Assembly (NCBI GenBank): GCA_951812575.1 | Contig: OX638322.1 | Coordinates: 496,001-560,000 of the forward strand | Reading direction: 5' to 3' | Source: Candidatus Binatia bacterium | GTDB lineage: Bacteria > Desulfobacterota > Binatia > Bin18 | Length of the DNA stretch: 64,000 nt | Part shown: positions 17,628 to 27,165 of the stretch, in pieces | Numbering within the stretch: position 1 is the first letter of the stretch | Layout of the letters: each line of letters opens with the position of its first letter | Program-made: the position numbers and the translations under genes | The notes under the pieces: model-generated | What the model was told of the DNA's origin: nothing | Databases searched by the model: none | The model's input: only the letters and a program-made list of their open reading frames with translations

Positions 17628-17664
17628 ATTGATAATTTTTACTGTTATGATAAATTTTATCTAT
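17628..17664. promoter_or_regulatory. Probable OxyR binding site in the katA-oxyR gap
   Basis: Read on the minus strand, ATAGATAAAATTTAT, seven bases, then GTAAAAATTATCAAT fits the 37-bp OxyR pattern of four ATAG-like contacts spaced by one helical turn. The left half matches very well, the right half is degenerate. It overlaps the oxyR start codon (17663), consistent with autorepression. Its other edge abuts the expected -35 region of the catalase promoter, whose -10 is probably TATACT at 17605-17600. Confidence 0.65.
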
Positions 17665-18547
17665 GGGTATATCGTTCCGGCAACTGGAGTATTTTGCAGC
17701 CGTGGCCGAATGGCTGAGCTTCCGAGACGCCGCCGACGCCTGTTTTGTCACCCAGCCCGGCCTGAGCGCTCAGCTCAAGGACCTCGAACGATTGTTGGGC
17801 GTGCAGTTGTTCGAGCGCAGCCAACGCACGGTGCTGCTCACCCCAGCCGGAGAGACCTTGTTACCGCTCGCGCAAAGTATTCTCATGGCAAGCGACGAAT
17901 TCGTTGACCTGGCCCGCAGCCTGACCCAGCCCCTTTCTGGAACCCTGCGGCTCGGGGTGATTCCAACCGTGGCCCCTTACCTCCTGCCAAAAACGCTGCC
18001 GGCCCTGCGCCAGCACTACCCGCAGCTTCAGGTTCGGCTGCACGAAGACCTGACCCATCGGCTGCTGGAGATGTTGTCACACGGCAAGCTCGACCTCCTC
18101 CTAGTGGCTCTCGAAGCCGACCTCGGCAACGTATCGACCTTGGCACTGACAACCGATCCTTTTGTGGTTGCGGTTCCGGCACAGCATCGACTCGCCAAGC
18201 GGAAACGCCTGACGGAAGCCGATATCGCCGGTGAACAGGTGCTGTTACTAGACGATGGCCATTGTTTACGGGACCAGGCGCTTGACGTATGTCACGCCAG
18301 TGGCGCCAGCGAGATTGGAGACTTTCGCGCCAGCAGCCTGAACACCCTAGTCCAAATGGTCGCGGGCGGACTCGGGATTACCCTCCTCCCCCGGCTCTCG
18401 CTGAGGGTCGAAGCGCTGAGAAGATCACAGATTATTATTCTGCCCTTTCGGAAACCCGAACCGAGCCGAACCATCGGCCTTGTCTGGCGGACCACCTCAC
18501 CCCGGGCACACGAGTTTCAGTTGCTGGCCAAGCTTTTGGTCCCGTAA
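17663..18547 (+). CDS. oxyR: Hydrogen-peroxide-sensing LysR regulator OxyR
   Basis: A 294-residue LysR-family protein: helix-turn-helix in residues ~1-60 (FRQLEYFAAVAEWLSFRDAA) and an effector domain. It is OxyR rather than a general LysR protein because it has DDGHCLRDQALDVCHASGA: two cysteines nine residues apart in the same context as the redox-active Cys199/Cys208 pair of E. coli OxyR. It is divergent from the catalase gene, the classical arrangement. No ribosome-binding site is visible and the start codon lies within the putative OxyR operator, so the message may be leaderless. The regulator seems intact although its neighbouring target is broken. Confidence 0.93.
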   Translation: MGISFRQLEYFAAVAEWLSFRDAADACFVTQPGLSAQLKDLERLLGVQLFERSQRTVLLTPAGETLLPLAQSILMASDEFVDLARSLTQPLSGTLRLGVIPTVAPYLLPKTLPALRQHYPQLQVRLHEDLTHRLLEMLSHGKLDLLLVALEADLGNVSTLALTTDPFVVAVPAQHRLAKRKRLTEADIAGEQVLLLDDGHCLRDQALDVCHASGASEIGDFRASSLNTLVQMVAGGLGITLLPRLSLRVEALRRSQIIILPFRKPEPSRTIGLVWRTTSPRAHEFQLLAKLLVP

Positions 18548-18587
18548 CCCGGCCCGGTTCTTGTAACGCAACTCGATTGGTGCGGTC

Positions 18588-19856
18588 CTACTCCGGCACT
18601 TCCAGTTTGAACACCCGGGCGGCGTTCAGACCGAGAATTTTCTCGCGGCTTGCTTCCGATAGGGTATCCATCTGACGCTCAATGCTGGCGGCCGAGTACG
18701 GCCAACTGCCTTCGTGATGCGGATAGTCGTTCGACCACATGAAATTATCGACCAGGTTCAACTCTCCGGCCAGGAGCAGCGTGGAGCGGTCGTTCATGAA
18801 GGCTGAGAAACAGTTACGCCGATAATAAAAGCTGGGCGGTTCGGGCAGGACCGGACGCACCCACATGTGGTGGGCTTTATGCGCGTAGTCGAGGGTTTCG
18901 ACCATCCAGGGCACCCAGCCGATACCGCCCTCAATAGAGCCGGCTGTGAGGCTGGGATGACGCTCGAACACGCCCGAGGAGATCAGGTGCACGAGCGGGT
19001 CCATGACCGTCGACATCGAGTGCGAAACATAGTTAATCAGCGCCCCGCCATTGCCCCCGACCGCGCGCGGGTCGCGCCCGGTCGAGACGTGGAAGGTCAT
19101 GGGCAGGTCCACTTCTTCGAGCAGCGACCAGAGGGGCTCGAACGATTTGTCGTTGTATTGCAGCTCGCCATCTTTGAGCGGGCCAAAGATGGGTTTATTC
19201 GGCATAGTGAGTCCCTTGAAGCCGTGCTCCGCGGCCCACCGTACTTCGGCCATGGCTCCTTCAAGATCGCCGGTGGCAATCATCGCCATGGGCATGAAGC
19301 GCGTCCAGTGATCGCCAAAAGTCTCAAGCGCCCAGCGATTCCAGGCGCGGAACATGGCGCCCTGAAAAACCGGGTCAGGCGTGCCAAAGGCCAGCAGGCC
19401 CTTGTTCGGAAAAATAATCTCGGCATCAATGCCATCCGCGTCCGCGTCGGCCAGACGCTGTGTTATGTCGGTGCCGGCATGGTTGCGGCGCACATCTTCG
19501 GCCTCAAAGCGCTTCGAGTAGGGCTGAAACATGTCGATATCTTCAAACGACTCCAGCGCCGGCAGGTGTTTTTCATAATTGCGGCCCGGTTTGACCAGCA
19601 CGGGCTTCATGCCCTCGCAGATCGTCCACTGCGCGCCGTCCTCGTCAATCTTCATCCGCGGAATGCGATGGAGATATTTTTTCTCAATGCGCTTCTCCAG
19701 ATAGTCGTTCGGTTCGATCCCGTGCGTATCGACCGAAACCATATAGTATTTATGCGGGTCACCCGCGTACGCGGTCCGCGCCCAGCCGGCATGACCCGGG
19801 GTCTGTTTGCGCCATTCGTTGCGTGGAGATGCTGCTTGAGAATCTAGTACTGTCAT
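18588..19856 (-). CDS. Amidohydrolase family (amidohydrolase_2/ACMSD-like) protein
   Basis: A 422-residue metal-dependent TIM-barrel hydrolase or decarboxylase of the amidohydrolase-2 group. Seen: VDTHGIEPNDYLEKRI near residue 40 (the N-terminal metal/recognition strand), ALETFGDHWTRFMPMAMI, FHVSTGRDPRAVGG (metal-binding histidine), and FMWSNDYPHHEGSWP (C-terminal aspartate region). Members act on carboxylated or amide substrates, often in aromatic or xenobiotic degradation. Start ATG 19856 is preceded by AGGAGGG. It stands alone, convergent with oxyR, and no exact substrate can be given. Confidence 0.85.
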   Translation of the reverse strand: MTVLDSQAASPRNEWRKQTPGHAGWARTAYAGDPHKYYMVSVDTHGIEPNDYLEKRIEKKYLHRIPRMKIDEDGAQWTICEGMKPVLVKPGRNYEKHLPALESFEDIDMFQPYSKRFEAEDVRRNHAGTDITQRLADADADGIDAEIIFPNKGLLAFGTPDPVFQGAMFRAWNRWALETFGDHWTRFMPMAMIATGDLEGAMAEVRWAAEHGFKGLTMPNKPIFGPLKDGELQYNDKSFEPLWSLLEEVDLPMTFHVSTGRDPRAVGGNGGALINYVSHSMSTVMDPLVHLISSGVFERHPSLTAGSIEGGIGWVPWMVETLDYAHKAHHMWVRPVLPEPPSFYYRRNCFSAFMNDRSTLLLAGELNLVDNFMWSNDYPHHEGSWPYSAASIERQMDTLSEASREKILGLNAARVFKLEVPE

Positions 19857-19973
19857 CGCGTCCCTCCTGAATACGGGCCAAACATACCAAGGAACACATA
19901 AACCCGACAAGCCGTAGCAGTGCCGCGTTCACACGTAGGGGCAGGCCCCCGTGCCTGCCCTCGGCGAAAAAAC

Positions 19974-22442
19974 CTACGGCTCTGGCTGGAGCAGCGTCTT
20001 GCGGTCCGTCACCGCCAGAATCTTGTCTCGGGAATAGAGAACGGGGAAATACTTTCCCTCGGCCCACAGACCGGACAGGTCCCGATACTGTGCCTGGGCA
20101 GGATCGCCAGCCTGTCCTGGTGTATTGATACCCAACGACCGGTCCCAGTTGCTGGGGTCGGCAATCAGCCGAAAAGAAGCCCCCACGGTCTGCATGTCCT
20201 CGCTACCGGTATTATTGACCGTAAAGCTGTCACCGCCACGCGGAATGGGACCCACGTCGAGTTGGGCTCGGAGTTTGTCGTTCACCGCGTCGCTCAGCAT
20301 GTGTTTGATGACGATGTGGTGATAGGCGGTCTGGCCATAGGTCCAGTTGGTCATGTCCGAGCCAAAGCGGGTGGCGAGGGAGCGGACGGCGGCCTCGAAA
20401 CTTTCACGTATGAACCGGTCTCGCCCGGCGAGCGGGTCAGGACCGTAGCTGCCATCCGGAGCAAGCAGGCTGTTGATGAGCGGGGTGACAACGATACTCG
20501 CAAATGATTCCTGGAGAGCGGCTGGGACGTGCGTATTCCGAAATTGCTCCCATAACTGGCGCTGCCAGGCGGCATAGATCCCGGCGGCAACGGAGTCCTT
20601 ATCCAGCACGAAATCCCAGGCGCGCAGCGTGTTGAGCGCCGCCTGAACGAGTGGGTCTTCTGCCCAGTCCTTGTCCAGGGCATGTAGAAACGGCAGCAGC
20701 AAACGCGCCGGAATCGAGTATTCATCGCTCTGGAGCTGCATCATCTCTCGGGCCGTCAGGTTTTTACCCGCGGCCAGGACTTCCTCAATCCGGGCAAACC
20801 GGTACGGCTCCAGCCAGTAATAGCTGATCGGATAGGGATAGTTGGGCGGCAGGTTTTCCTGGTTTGCGGTTGCGATAAACCCCTGCGGGGGGTTCAGGAC
20901 GTGCGGCAGCTCGCGAATCGGCAGATAGCCATCCCACTCAAAGCGTCCATCCCCCGGCACGGGCACCAGTCCGTTCCAGTTGGGCCGGAGCGGCACAACG
21001 CCGACCGCCTGCCAGCCGATATTGCCCTGCCTGTCCGCCCAGACCATATTCTCTGACGGGGCGCGGGAATAGGCGCACGCCGCACGGAACTCCTGCCAGG
21101 TCGTGGCCTGGTCCATCCGCAGGCTGGCCAGATAGGGCACCCCACCGATATCGAGCCAAGCGGCCCGCAGCCCAAAGGCCAGGTGCCGCTCCGGGTCTTC
21201 GGCCAGGATGGGGCCGTGCCGGGTGTATTTCAGTTCGACCGCGGCGGCGTCCTGACCTTTCACCGGGATCGTCTCGCGGAGAATCCGCATGTCCTCCCAT
21301 TCCCCCCGGTACCGATACTGATGCGGGTTGTCCGGGTTGGTCCGGTACACATACAGGTCTTCGGAGTCGGTCGGAAAAATCGTCAGCCCCCACGCCCCCT
21401 GCTCGTTATGCCCAATAGAAACACCCGGCAGGTGGGGCTCGCCACCGCCAATCACGTTCCAGCCGGGCGCAACCAGATGCACCCAGTAGCGCAGCGACGG
21501 CGCGGTAATCGCACGGTGCGGGTCGTTGACCATGAGCGGCTGTCGAGAGAGCGTTTTGGTGCCGTTCACCACCCAGTTATTACTGCCCTCGTCTTGTGAA
21601 ACGGTCTTCCCGCCGGCGGTCTGGCCGGCGGACTGAGGGGTTGTGTCGGTCGTTTCCGGGGCGCGATGCTGCGGATCAACAACGTCTTCGGGCGCAAAGG
21701 CGACCGCTTCGCGCGCGGCTTGATAATACTTCAGGACATCGCCGGGAATGGTCGTCACATCGAGGCCCTCGGCTACGGTCAGGTCCGGTGTTCCGGGATG
21801 CAAGTGGAGCATCGTCCGGATCGTCTCGGGCTGCATGGTTTGCAGCGCCTGGGCGATCAACACCTCGGTTTCCAGGTTCAGGAAAATCCCGCCGAGGCGC
21901 GCCAGCACAATGTCCGGGGTCCAGGCTTGGGGGGTAATGCCGAGCAGACCGAACTCAAGCGGCAGCAGGTCCGGTTGTTCCCGGGTCTGCTGAATATAGG
22001 CGTTTATACCCTCGACAAAGGCGGTGATGATCTCTTTCCCGTCCGGGTGATAGTACTGGCACTCCTGCTCCAGATCGCCGCGAAAACGCAGCAGCCGGGC
22101 ACCAATGTCGCGGTCCAGGGCTTTGGGGCCTTGAACCTCGGCCAGCGTGCCGGTGACGCGCCGGCGCCAGATCTCAAGCTGAAACAGGCGGTCGCGGGCC
22201 GCGTTATAGCCTTGGGCAAAAAACAGGTCATGCTGGTTCTTGGCATAGATGTGGGCAATACCCCAGCGGTCGGTCAGGATTTCGACCGGCTCGCGGAGAC
22301 CGGAGAGGCGCAGTGTTTCCATTCCATCCTCCTGAACGCTAGTCTGAGGCACGACCGCGGCTCGACCCAGGGGTAGAGAGAGACAGGTGGCGACACACAA
22401 GAAGAGAGCAAGTAAAGACGCAGTTTTTGGAACCGTCGGCAT
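19974..22442 (-). CDS. Penicillin acylase family protein (Ntn-hydrolase), secreted
   Basis: A protein of about 822 residues, full length for the penicillin amidase/acyl-homoserine-lactone acylase family. A signal peptide (ASLLALFLCVATCLSLPLG) directs it to the periplasm. RWGIAHIYAKNQHDLFFAQG and AARDRLFQLEIWRR belong to the alpha chain; the autocatalytic cleavage site is DEG|SNNWVVNG near residue 287, exposing the catalytic serine of the beta chain, followed by LMVNDPHR. Such enzymes cleave amide bonds of beta-lactams, N-acyl-homoserine lactones or acylated peptides; which applies cannot be told. A GTG at 22457 is an alternative start. It follows an AhpD-like gene by about 33 bp and is probably its operon partner. 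Confidence 0.9.
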   Translation of the reverse strand: MPTVPKTASLLALFLCVATCLSLPLGRAAVVPQTSVQEDGMETLRLSGLREPVEILTDRWGIAHIYAKNQHDLFFAQGYNAARDRLFQLEIWRRRVTGTLAEVQGPKALDRDIGARLLRFRGDLEQECQYYHPDGKEIITAFVEGINAYIQQTREQPDLLPLEFGLLGITPQAWTPDIVLARLGGIFLNLETEVLIAQALQTMQPETIRTMLHLHPGTPDLTVAEGLDVTTIPGDVLKYYQAAREAVAFAPEDVVDPQHRAPETTDTTPQSAGQTAGGKTVSQDEGSNNWVVNGTKTLSRQPLMVNDPHRAITAPSLRYWVHLVAPGWNVIGGGEPHLPGVSIGHNEQGAWGLTIFPTDSEDLYVYRTNPDNPHQYRYRGEWEDMRILRETIPVKGQDAAAVELKYTRHGPILAEDPERHLAFGLRAAWLDIGGVPYLASLRMDQATTWQEFRAACAYSRAPSENMVWADRQGNIGWQAVGVVPLRPNWNGLVPVPGDGRFEWDGYLPIRELPHVLNPPQGFIATANQENLPPNYPYPISYYWLEPYRFARIEEVLAAGKNLTAREMMQLQSDEYSIPARLLLPFLHALDKDWAEDPLVQAALNTLRAWDFVLDKDSVAAGIYAAWQRQLWEQFRNTHVPAALQESFASIVVTPLINSLLAPDGSYGPDPLAGRDRFIRESFEAAVRSLATRFGSDMTNWTYGQTAYHHIVIKHMLSDAVNDKLRAQLDVGPIPRGGDSFTVNNTGSEDMQTVGASFRLIADPSNWDRSLGINTPGQAGDPAQAQYRDLSGLWAEGKYFPVLYSRDKILAVTDRKTLLQPEP

Positions 22443-22475
22443 CGTCACCCCTGTCACCCCCCCGCAGACTCTTGG

Positions 22476-22907
22476 TCAGGCCTCCTCAACGGGCGGTAAT
22501 ACGTCCGGTGTGATCTGATAGCCGTCGGCCAGGGCGTTGGTGCTGTTGAACAGCGCCACAATGGCCATGACTTCTCCCAGCGTTTCAGTATCACAGCCCA
22601 GCTTCCGCAGGGCCGCGGTGTGGGAGTTAATACAGTAGGCACAGCCGTTGGTGGCCGAAACGGCCAGGGCAATAATCTCCCGCGTCTTGGGGTCAAGGGG
22701 CGACTCCCGTCCGCTGACCTCGGGGTGCATGAGCGCTTTCAGCCGGGTCCAGATCATCTCCAGATTGTCCGGATGGCTGGCCAGTACCCGCCAGAAATTC
22801 GGCACCGCCGGAATACCCTTGGTGGCTTTGATGTCAGCATATATGTCCGCGACTTTGCCCGTGGCTTCTTCTTCTGCGACCATGCGCACGGTTGCAGCAT
22901 GTGTCAT
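22476..22907 (-). CDS. Carboxymuconolactone decarboxylase/AhpD-like protein
   Basis: A 143-residue protein of the AhpD-like CMD family. The motif NGCAYCINSHTAALRKLG holds the CxxC-x3-H active site of alkylhydroperoxidase-type disulfide reductases. The flanking helices fit the six-helix family fold. Such proteins reduce peroxides or act as general thiol reductants; gamma-carboxymuconolactone decarboxylation proper is less likely because the CxxC is present. AGGGAGTG precedes the ATG. It is the first gene of a two-gene run with the penicillin acylase. Confidence 0.88.
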   Translation of the reverse strand: MTHAATVRMVAEEEATGKVADIYADIKATKGIPAVPNFWRVLASHPDNLEMIWTRLKALMHPEVSGRESPLDPKTREIIALAVSATNGCAYCINSHTAALRKLGCDTETLGEVMAIVALFNSTNALADGYQITPDVLPPVEEA

Positions 22908-23087
22908 AGCACTCCCTCCCTTGTGACTGACGATACGAGGCCTTTCAACTCGCCTCGTTCAGATTGTCGCCTCAGGGTGTCCCAAAAAGAGACAGAAAGA
23001 AAGGGCGGATGATACGCGCCGTGCGCGGCGGGAGAGTTGCGGCCTTGGCGGAATTTCCGTACAGCAGTCTCTAAGGAGGCTGTACAT

Positions 23088-24050
23088 ATGGCTATTCTGA
23101 TTACTGGGGGCACCGGGTTTTTGGGCCGACATTTGACACGACATCTGGTTCAGTCAGGAGAGCAGGTCGTTATTCTCGATACCGTCCCGAATCGACAGGC
23201 GGTCGCGGACGTGGCCGACCAGGTGAAGGTCTTGCAGGGCGATGTCATGGAGGTGACTGCGCTCATAGACGTGATCCAGCGCAATAAAATCGAGGGGGTT
23301 ATTCACCTCGCCTACTATCTGGGGACCGGCGGCATCCGCAATCCGCTGCCGTCGATTAACGTGAATTGTATCGGCACCACCAATATCTTTGAGGCCGCCC
23401 GGCTGAGCGGCCTGAAGCGCGTCGTGTATATGAGCTCGGTCGCGGTGTTTCCCGAGCGCACGGCCAGCACCGCCCCGGAGTTGAGCGAAGACGACCCGCC
23501 CGCTCCGTCCACCAGCAATCAGGCTGGCCTGTACGGCGCGTGCAAATTATTCAACGAGCATACCGCGGACTACTATAATCACGCTTATGGCATGGACTTC
23601 ATTGCGATCCGACCGACCTCGGTGTTTGGCGAGGGGCGCGGACAGCGCCGGGGAGCGGCGGGTGATCATTTTATGGTGGCCCCTGAGCTGGCCCTGCTGG
23701 GCAAGCCGGTCGTCATGCCGCAGGACGAACAGATTGCCGACTGGTTGTACGTGGCCGATGCCGCCGAGGTCTTTCGCCGAGCCTATCACATTGAGAACCC
23801 GCAATCCCGCGTGTTCAACATGGCCGGTCCAAGCCGCAAGACGGGCGAGATCACGGCCTATCTGCGCGAGCTGCTGCCCGACGCCAACATCTCAGTCGGT
23901 GATAAACCCATAGCCATGACCTCGCTGGTCAACACCGACCGACTGCGCACCGAGCTGGACTTCACACCCAAGTATACGGTTGAGGACGGCATCCTGGCCT
24001 ACTTGAACGACGTGCGCAAACGCGAAGGCATGCCACTGGAGCCACACTAA
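23088..24050 (+). CDS. NAD-dependent epimerase/dehydratase (extended SDR)
   Basis: A 320-residue Rossmann-fold enzyme. It opens MAILITGGTGFLGRHLTRHL, has the active-site YGACK (YxxxK) near residue 150, and FVxRPTSVFGEGRGQRRG further on, all typical of nucleotide-sugar epimerases/dehydratases and related extended short-chain dehydrogenases. Start ATG 23088 follows AAGGAGG. It is monocistronic. The substrate might be a nucleotide sugar or a small carbonyl compound in catabolism; nothing in the context decides. Confidence 0.87.
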   Translation: MAILITGGTGFLGRHLTRHLVQSGEQVVILDTVPNRQAVADVADQVKVLQGDVMEVTALIDVIQRNKIEGVIHLAYYLGTGGIRNPLPSINVNCIGTTNIFEAARLSGLKRVVYMSSVAVFPERTASTAPELSEDDPPAPSTSNQAGLYGACKLFNEHTADYYNHAYGMDFIAIRPTSVFGEGRGQRRGAAGDHFMVAPELALLGKPVVMPQDEQIADWLYVADAAEVFRRAYHIENPQSRVFNMAGPSRKTGEITAYLRELLPDANISVGDKPIAMTSLVNTDRLRTELDFTPKYTVEDGILAYLNDVRKREGMPLEPH

Positions 24051-24107
24051 ACACGAATTCGGATGCTACTACACATACGATAATGAATAAGTGTTCAAGG
24101 AAGTGCT

Positions 24108-25346
24108 ATGAACTCCGGTAACCAGCAACACCCCCCAGCGCGCATTGAGTCTCTGAAGGTACAGAACTTCCGGGCGCTGCGGGAAGTCGAGTTTAAGAAA
24201 ATTACGCCTCTAACCGTGCTGCTCGGCCCCAATGGTAGCGGCAAGTCCACGGTCTTTGACGTGTTCGCGTTTCTCGCCGAGTGCTTTGAACTGGGGCTGC
24301 GCCGTGCTTGGGATAAGCGCGGGCGGGCCAAGGAACTCAAGACACGTGGCGCAGAGGGACCGCTGACCATCGAGATCAAGTATCGTGAGCCAGGCTATCC
24401 GCTTGTCACCTATCATCTGGCCGTTGATGAAGGCGACCGCGCGCCAGTAGTCGTGGAAGAGTGGCTCCGCTGGAAGCGGGGGAGTCATGGGCAACCGTTC
24501 CAGTTCCTGGAATACGCACGCGGCCAGGGCCGAGCGGTTAGTGGCGAGAGGCCGGACAAGCAAGACAAGAGGGTAGATATTCCCCTCAAATCCCCCGACT
24601 TACTGGCGGTCAACGCGCTTGGACAGTTCGCCGAGCACCCGCGCGTGGTGGCGCTACGCGACTTTATCACCGGCTGGCATGTGTCCTACCTGTCGGCCGA
24701 CAGCGCACGCGGGCAGCCCGAGGCAGGACCCCAGGAACGGCTAAGCAAAACGGGTGATAATCTCGCCAACATCATTCAATACCTGGCCGAACAGCATCCG
24801 GAACGATTGCAGCGCATCTTCACTGTACTGCGTCAGCGGGTGCCGCGCATTGAGTGCGTGCTGGCTGAGACCATGCCCGACGGTCGCCTGCTGTTACAGA
24901 TCAAGGACGCCCCGTTCAGCCATCCGGTGCTAGCCCGTTTCGCTTCCGACGGCACCCTGAAGATGCTGGCCTATCTGGTGCTGCTGTACGATCCCGAACC
25001 GCCGCCCTTTATTGGTATCGAAGAGCCGGAGAACTTCCTGCACCCACGGCTGCTGTCCGAACTAGCCGAGGAATGCCGTGCGGCCAGTGAGCGCACACAG
25101 TTGCTCGTGACTACCCATTCGCCATTTTTCCTGAACGCCTTGCGGCCCAAAGAGGTGCGGGTCCTGTGGCGTGATGAGCAGGGCTATACCCAATCACAAC
25201 ATGTGGCCGATTTATCCGAAGTGCAAGCCTTCCTGGAGCACGGAGGGCTGCTTGGGAACCTGTGGATGGAGGGATATTTCGGCGTGGGTGATCCGCTGGT
25301 CAATCAAGGTGCGCCGACCGCTCTCCCACAAGGACCCAAGTGGTGA
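24108..25346 (+). CDS. AAA family ATPase (ABC-type, AAA_21-like)
   Basis: A 412-residue ATPase related to OLD/RecF/SMC-type ABC ATPases. Walker A is GPNGSGKST (residues ~40-48), preceded by [17 protein letters not shown] as in RecF-like proteins; Walker B is [16 protein letters not shown] near residue 300; the H-loop is [11 protein letters not shown]. There is no nuclease domain of its own. It overlaps the next gene (DUF4276) by 4 or 7 bp, so the two are translationally coupled. This ATPase-plus-TOPRIM-like pairing recurs in candidate phage-defence modules; the role here is inference. AAGGAAG precedes the ATG. Confidence 0.9.
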   Translation: MNSGNQQHPPARIESLKVQNFRALREVEFKKITPLTVLLGPNGSGKSTVFDVFAFLAECFELGLRRAWDKRGRAKELKTRGAEGPLTIEIKYREPGYPLVTYHLAVDEGDRAPVVVEEWLRWKRGSHGQPFQFLEYARGQGRAVSGERPDKQDKRVDIPLKSPDLLAVNALGQFAEHPRVVALRDFITGWHVSYLSADSARGQPEAGPQERLSKTGDNLANIIQYLAEQHPERLQRIFTVLRQRVPRIECVLAETMPDGRLLLQIKDAPFSHPVLARFASDGTLKMLAYLVLLYDPEPPPFIGIEEPENFLHPRLLSELAEECRAASERTQLLVTTHSPFFLNALRPKEVRVLWRDEQGYTQSQHVADLSEVQAFLEHGGLLGNLWMEGYFGVGDPLVNQGAPTALPQGPKW

Positions 25347-25969
25347 TCGCCAGACATTTGGAATTACTCGTTGAAGAGCCCTCGATGGAAGCGTTTCTAC
25401 GAGAACTCCTGCCGCGTATTTTGCCCGCAGACTGTGACTTCGAGATTCATCCCTTTCAGGGCAAGCCCGACTTGCTGGATAATTTAGAAAATCGTCTGAG
25501 AGGCTATGCGCAGTGGTTGCCCAACGACTGGCGCATCCTTGTGATAGTGGACTGCGATGACGATGACTGTCGGCAGCTCAAGCAGCGGCTAGAAGATGCC
25601 GCGTCGGGTGCAAATCTACGTACGAGATCACAGGCGGAGGATCGATCCTGGCAGTTGGTCAATCGTGTTGTCATAGAAGAGCTGGAGGCGTGGTATTTCG
25701 GTGACTGGGAGGCTGTACGTAGCGCCTATCCAAGAGTATCGCCGACCGTTCCGAATCGAAGCGGTTATCGCGATCCTGACTCAGTCCAGGGTGGGACCTG
25801 GGAGACGTTCGAGCGGATACTGAAACGGCATAACTATTTCAAGACAGGACTACGCAAGACGGAAGCAGCGCGGGCTGTTGCCGCTCACATTGATCCGGCG
25901 CGTAACCGTTCGCACAGCTTTACAAAATTCCACGACGCCCTCGTCGAGGCTACATCTTGTCAGCAGTAA
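25343..25969 (+). CDS. DUF4276 family protein, TOPRIM-like partner of the ATPase
   Basis: A 208-residue protein that I recognise as DUF4276: [17 protein letters not shown] at the N-terminus, [27 protein letters not shown] near residue 70, [18 protein letters not shown] and [12 protein letters not shown]. The glutamate in VEEPS and the acidic run DCDDDD after a hydrophobic strand resemble the metal-binding residues of TOPRIM nucleases, so a nuclease role is plausible but unproven. Start is GTG 25343 (GTGA overlap with the ATPase stop) or GTG 25340. It acts presumably in complex with the upstream ATPase. Confidence 0.85.
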   Translation: MIARHLELLVEEPSMEAFLRELLPRILPADCDFEIHPFQGKPDLLDNLENRLRGYAQWLPNDWRILVIVDCDDDDCRQLKQRLEDAASGANLRTRSQAEDRSWQLVNRVVIEELEAWYFGDWEAVRSAYPRVSPTVPNRSGYRDPDSVQGGTWETFERILKRHNYFKTGLRKTEAARAVAAHIDPARNRSHSFTKFHDALVEATSCQQ

Positions 25970-26010
25970 AACCTGCTCAATAGACGGTGTGACGATTTGG
26001 GAGGAAAGGT

Positions 26011-27075
26011 ATGGACTTCGGAGTAGGCTTTCAGTCGCATATTCACAACGGATGGAAACACGCCCTGCTGGCCGAGCAGATGGGGTTTACTAATGCCTGG
26101 TTTGTAGACTCGCAGATGCTCACCTCGGACGTGTATGCCTGCATGGCCCTGGCCGCCACGCATACAAAAACGATTCGACTCGGGACCGGCGTCACCATTG
26201 TTGGGACGCGGATTCCACCCGTCATTGCGCATTCGATTGCCACTATCAATCAGCTTGCACCCGGTCGGGTGATCCTTGGTCTGGGCACCGGTCATACGGC
26301 CTGGCGGACCATGGACATGCCGCCGGTTTCGCTCGCGGAGTTCCGGCACGCGGTCGAGGTTTGCCAGGGTCTGCTCCGAGGCGAGACGGTCCCCTATCAC
26401 GAGCGTGGCCGGCACAGCCGGATTCGGTTCATGGATGTCGAGCATGGCTATATTAATACGCGCGAGCGCATCCCCATCTATCTGGCGGCCTCGCATCCCA
26501 AGGCTCAGGCCCTAGCCGGTGAGCTGGGCGACGGCTTGTTGACCCTAAGCCTGCTCGCGCCTGAGTCGCTCACCCGCAATCTGACGTCGGTCGCAAAGGG
26601 CTGGGAAGGACGGGGCGGTGGGAAACCGTCCGGCTTTGATGTAGTCACGCTCGGTATCTCCTGTGTGTTGCAACCCGGCGAGGCCGTGAACAGCCCGCGC
26701 GTGCTGTCGCGGGTCGGCCCGCGCATTGCGGTCGCCCTGCATTATGCCTATGAAGTCGCCAAACAGGGCAAAGCGGTACCGCCTTTTTTACAGCCCTTTC
26801 TGACTCCGGACTATCAGCGCTATCTGGATGACCGCTGGGAAGACATTCACGCCACGCACTCACGCTTTCTGCATCCGGGCGAAGAAAAATTCATCACCCC
26901 CGAGGCCATTCGGGCCATGAGCCTGACCGGCTCGCGCGATGACATCCTTGAACGCCTGGCTCAGCTTGAAGCCGCCGGACTCACCCAGATGGTGATCTCA
27001 CCCCCGTGGGGTCTGGTGGAAGAAAGTATCGTGGAGTTCGCCCGAGAGATTATCGGATCGTATAGAAACCGATAA
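26011..27075 (+). CDS. LLM-class flavin-dependent oxidoreductase (copy 4)
   Basis: A 354-residue luciferase-like protein. Seen: MDFGVGFQSHIHNGWKHA, MGFTNAWFVDSQMLTSDVYA, IRLGTGVTIVGTRIPPVIAH, GRVILGLGTGHTAWRTM and ERIPIYLAASHPKAQALAGE, a pattern close to F420-dependent methylene-tetrahydromethanopterin reductase-like members. Cofactor and substrate stay uncertain. GGGAGGAAAGG lies before the ATG. It is followed by enoyl-CoA hydratase and rhodanese genes on the same strand with gaps of about 90 and 33 bp. Confidence 0.88.
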   Translation: MDFGVGFQSHIHNGWKHALLAEQMGFTNAWFVDSQMLTSDVYACMALAATHTKTIRLGTGVTIVGTRIPPVIAHSIATINQLAPGRVILGLGTGHTAWRTMDMPPVSLAEFRHAVEVCQGLLRGETVPYHERGRHSRIRFMDVEHGYINTRERIPIYLAASHPKAQALAGELGDGLLTLSLLAPESLTRNLTSVAKGWEGRGGGKPSGFDVVTLGISCVLQPGEAVNSPRVLSRVGPRIAVALHYAYEVAKQGKAVPPFLQPFLTPDYQRYLDDRWEDIHATHSRFLHPGEEKFITPEAIRAMSLTGSRDDILERLAQLEAAGLTQMVISPPWGLVEESIVEFAREIIGSYRNR

Positions 27076-27165
27076 CCGAGCGGACATCACTTGATTTCGC
27101 TGAGGGGTTTGGAATCAGCGGCTGAAACCGCTAGGCTGAGAGCCACTCTCTCGGAAGGACAAAAT

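Noticed and set aside
19705..19735. tRNA-like T-arm sequence (GGTTCGATCCC)
   Set aside because: It lies inside the amidohydrolase coding frame and has no acceptor stem or anticodon arm around it.
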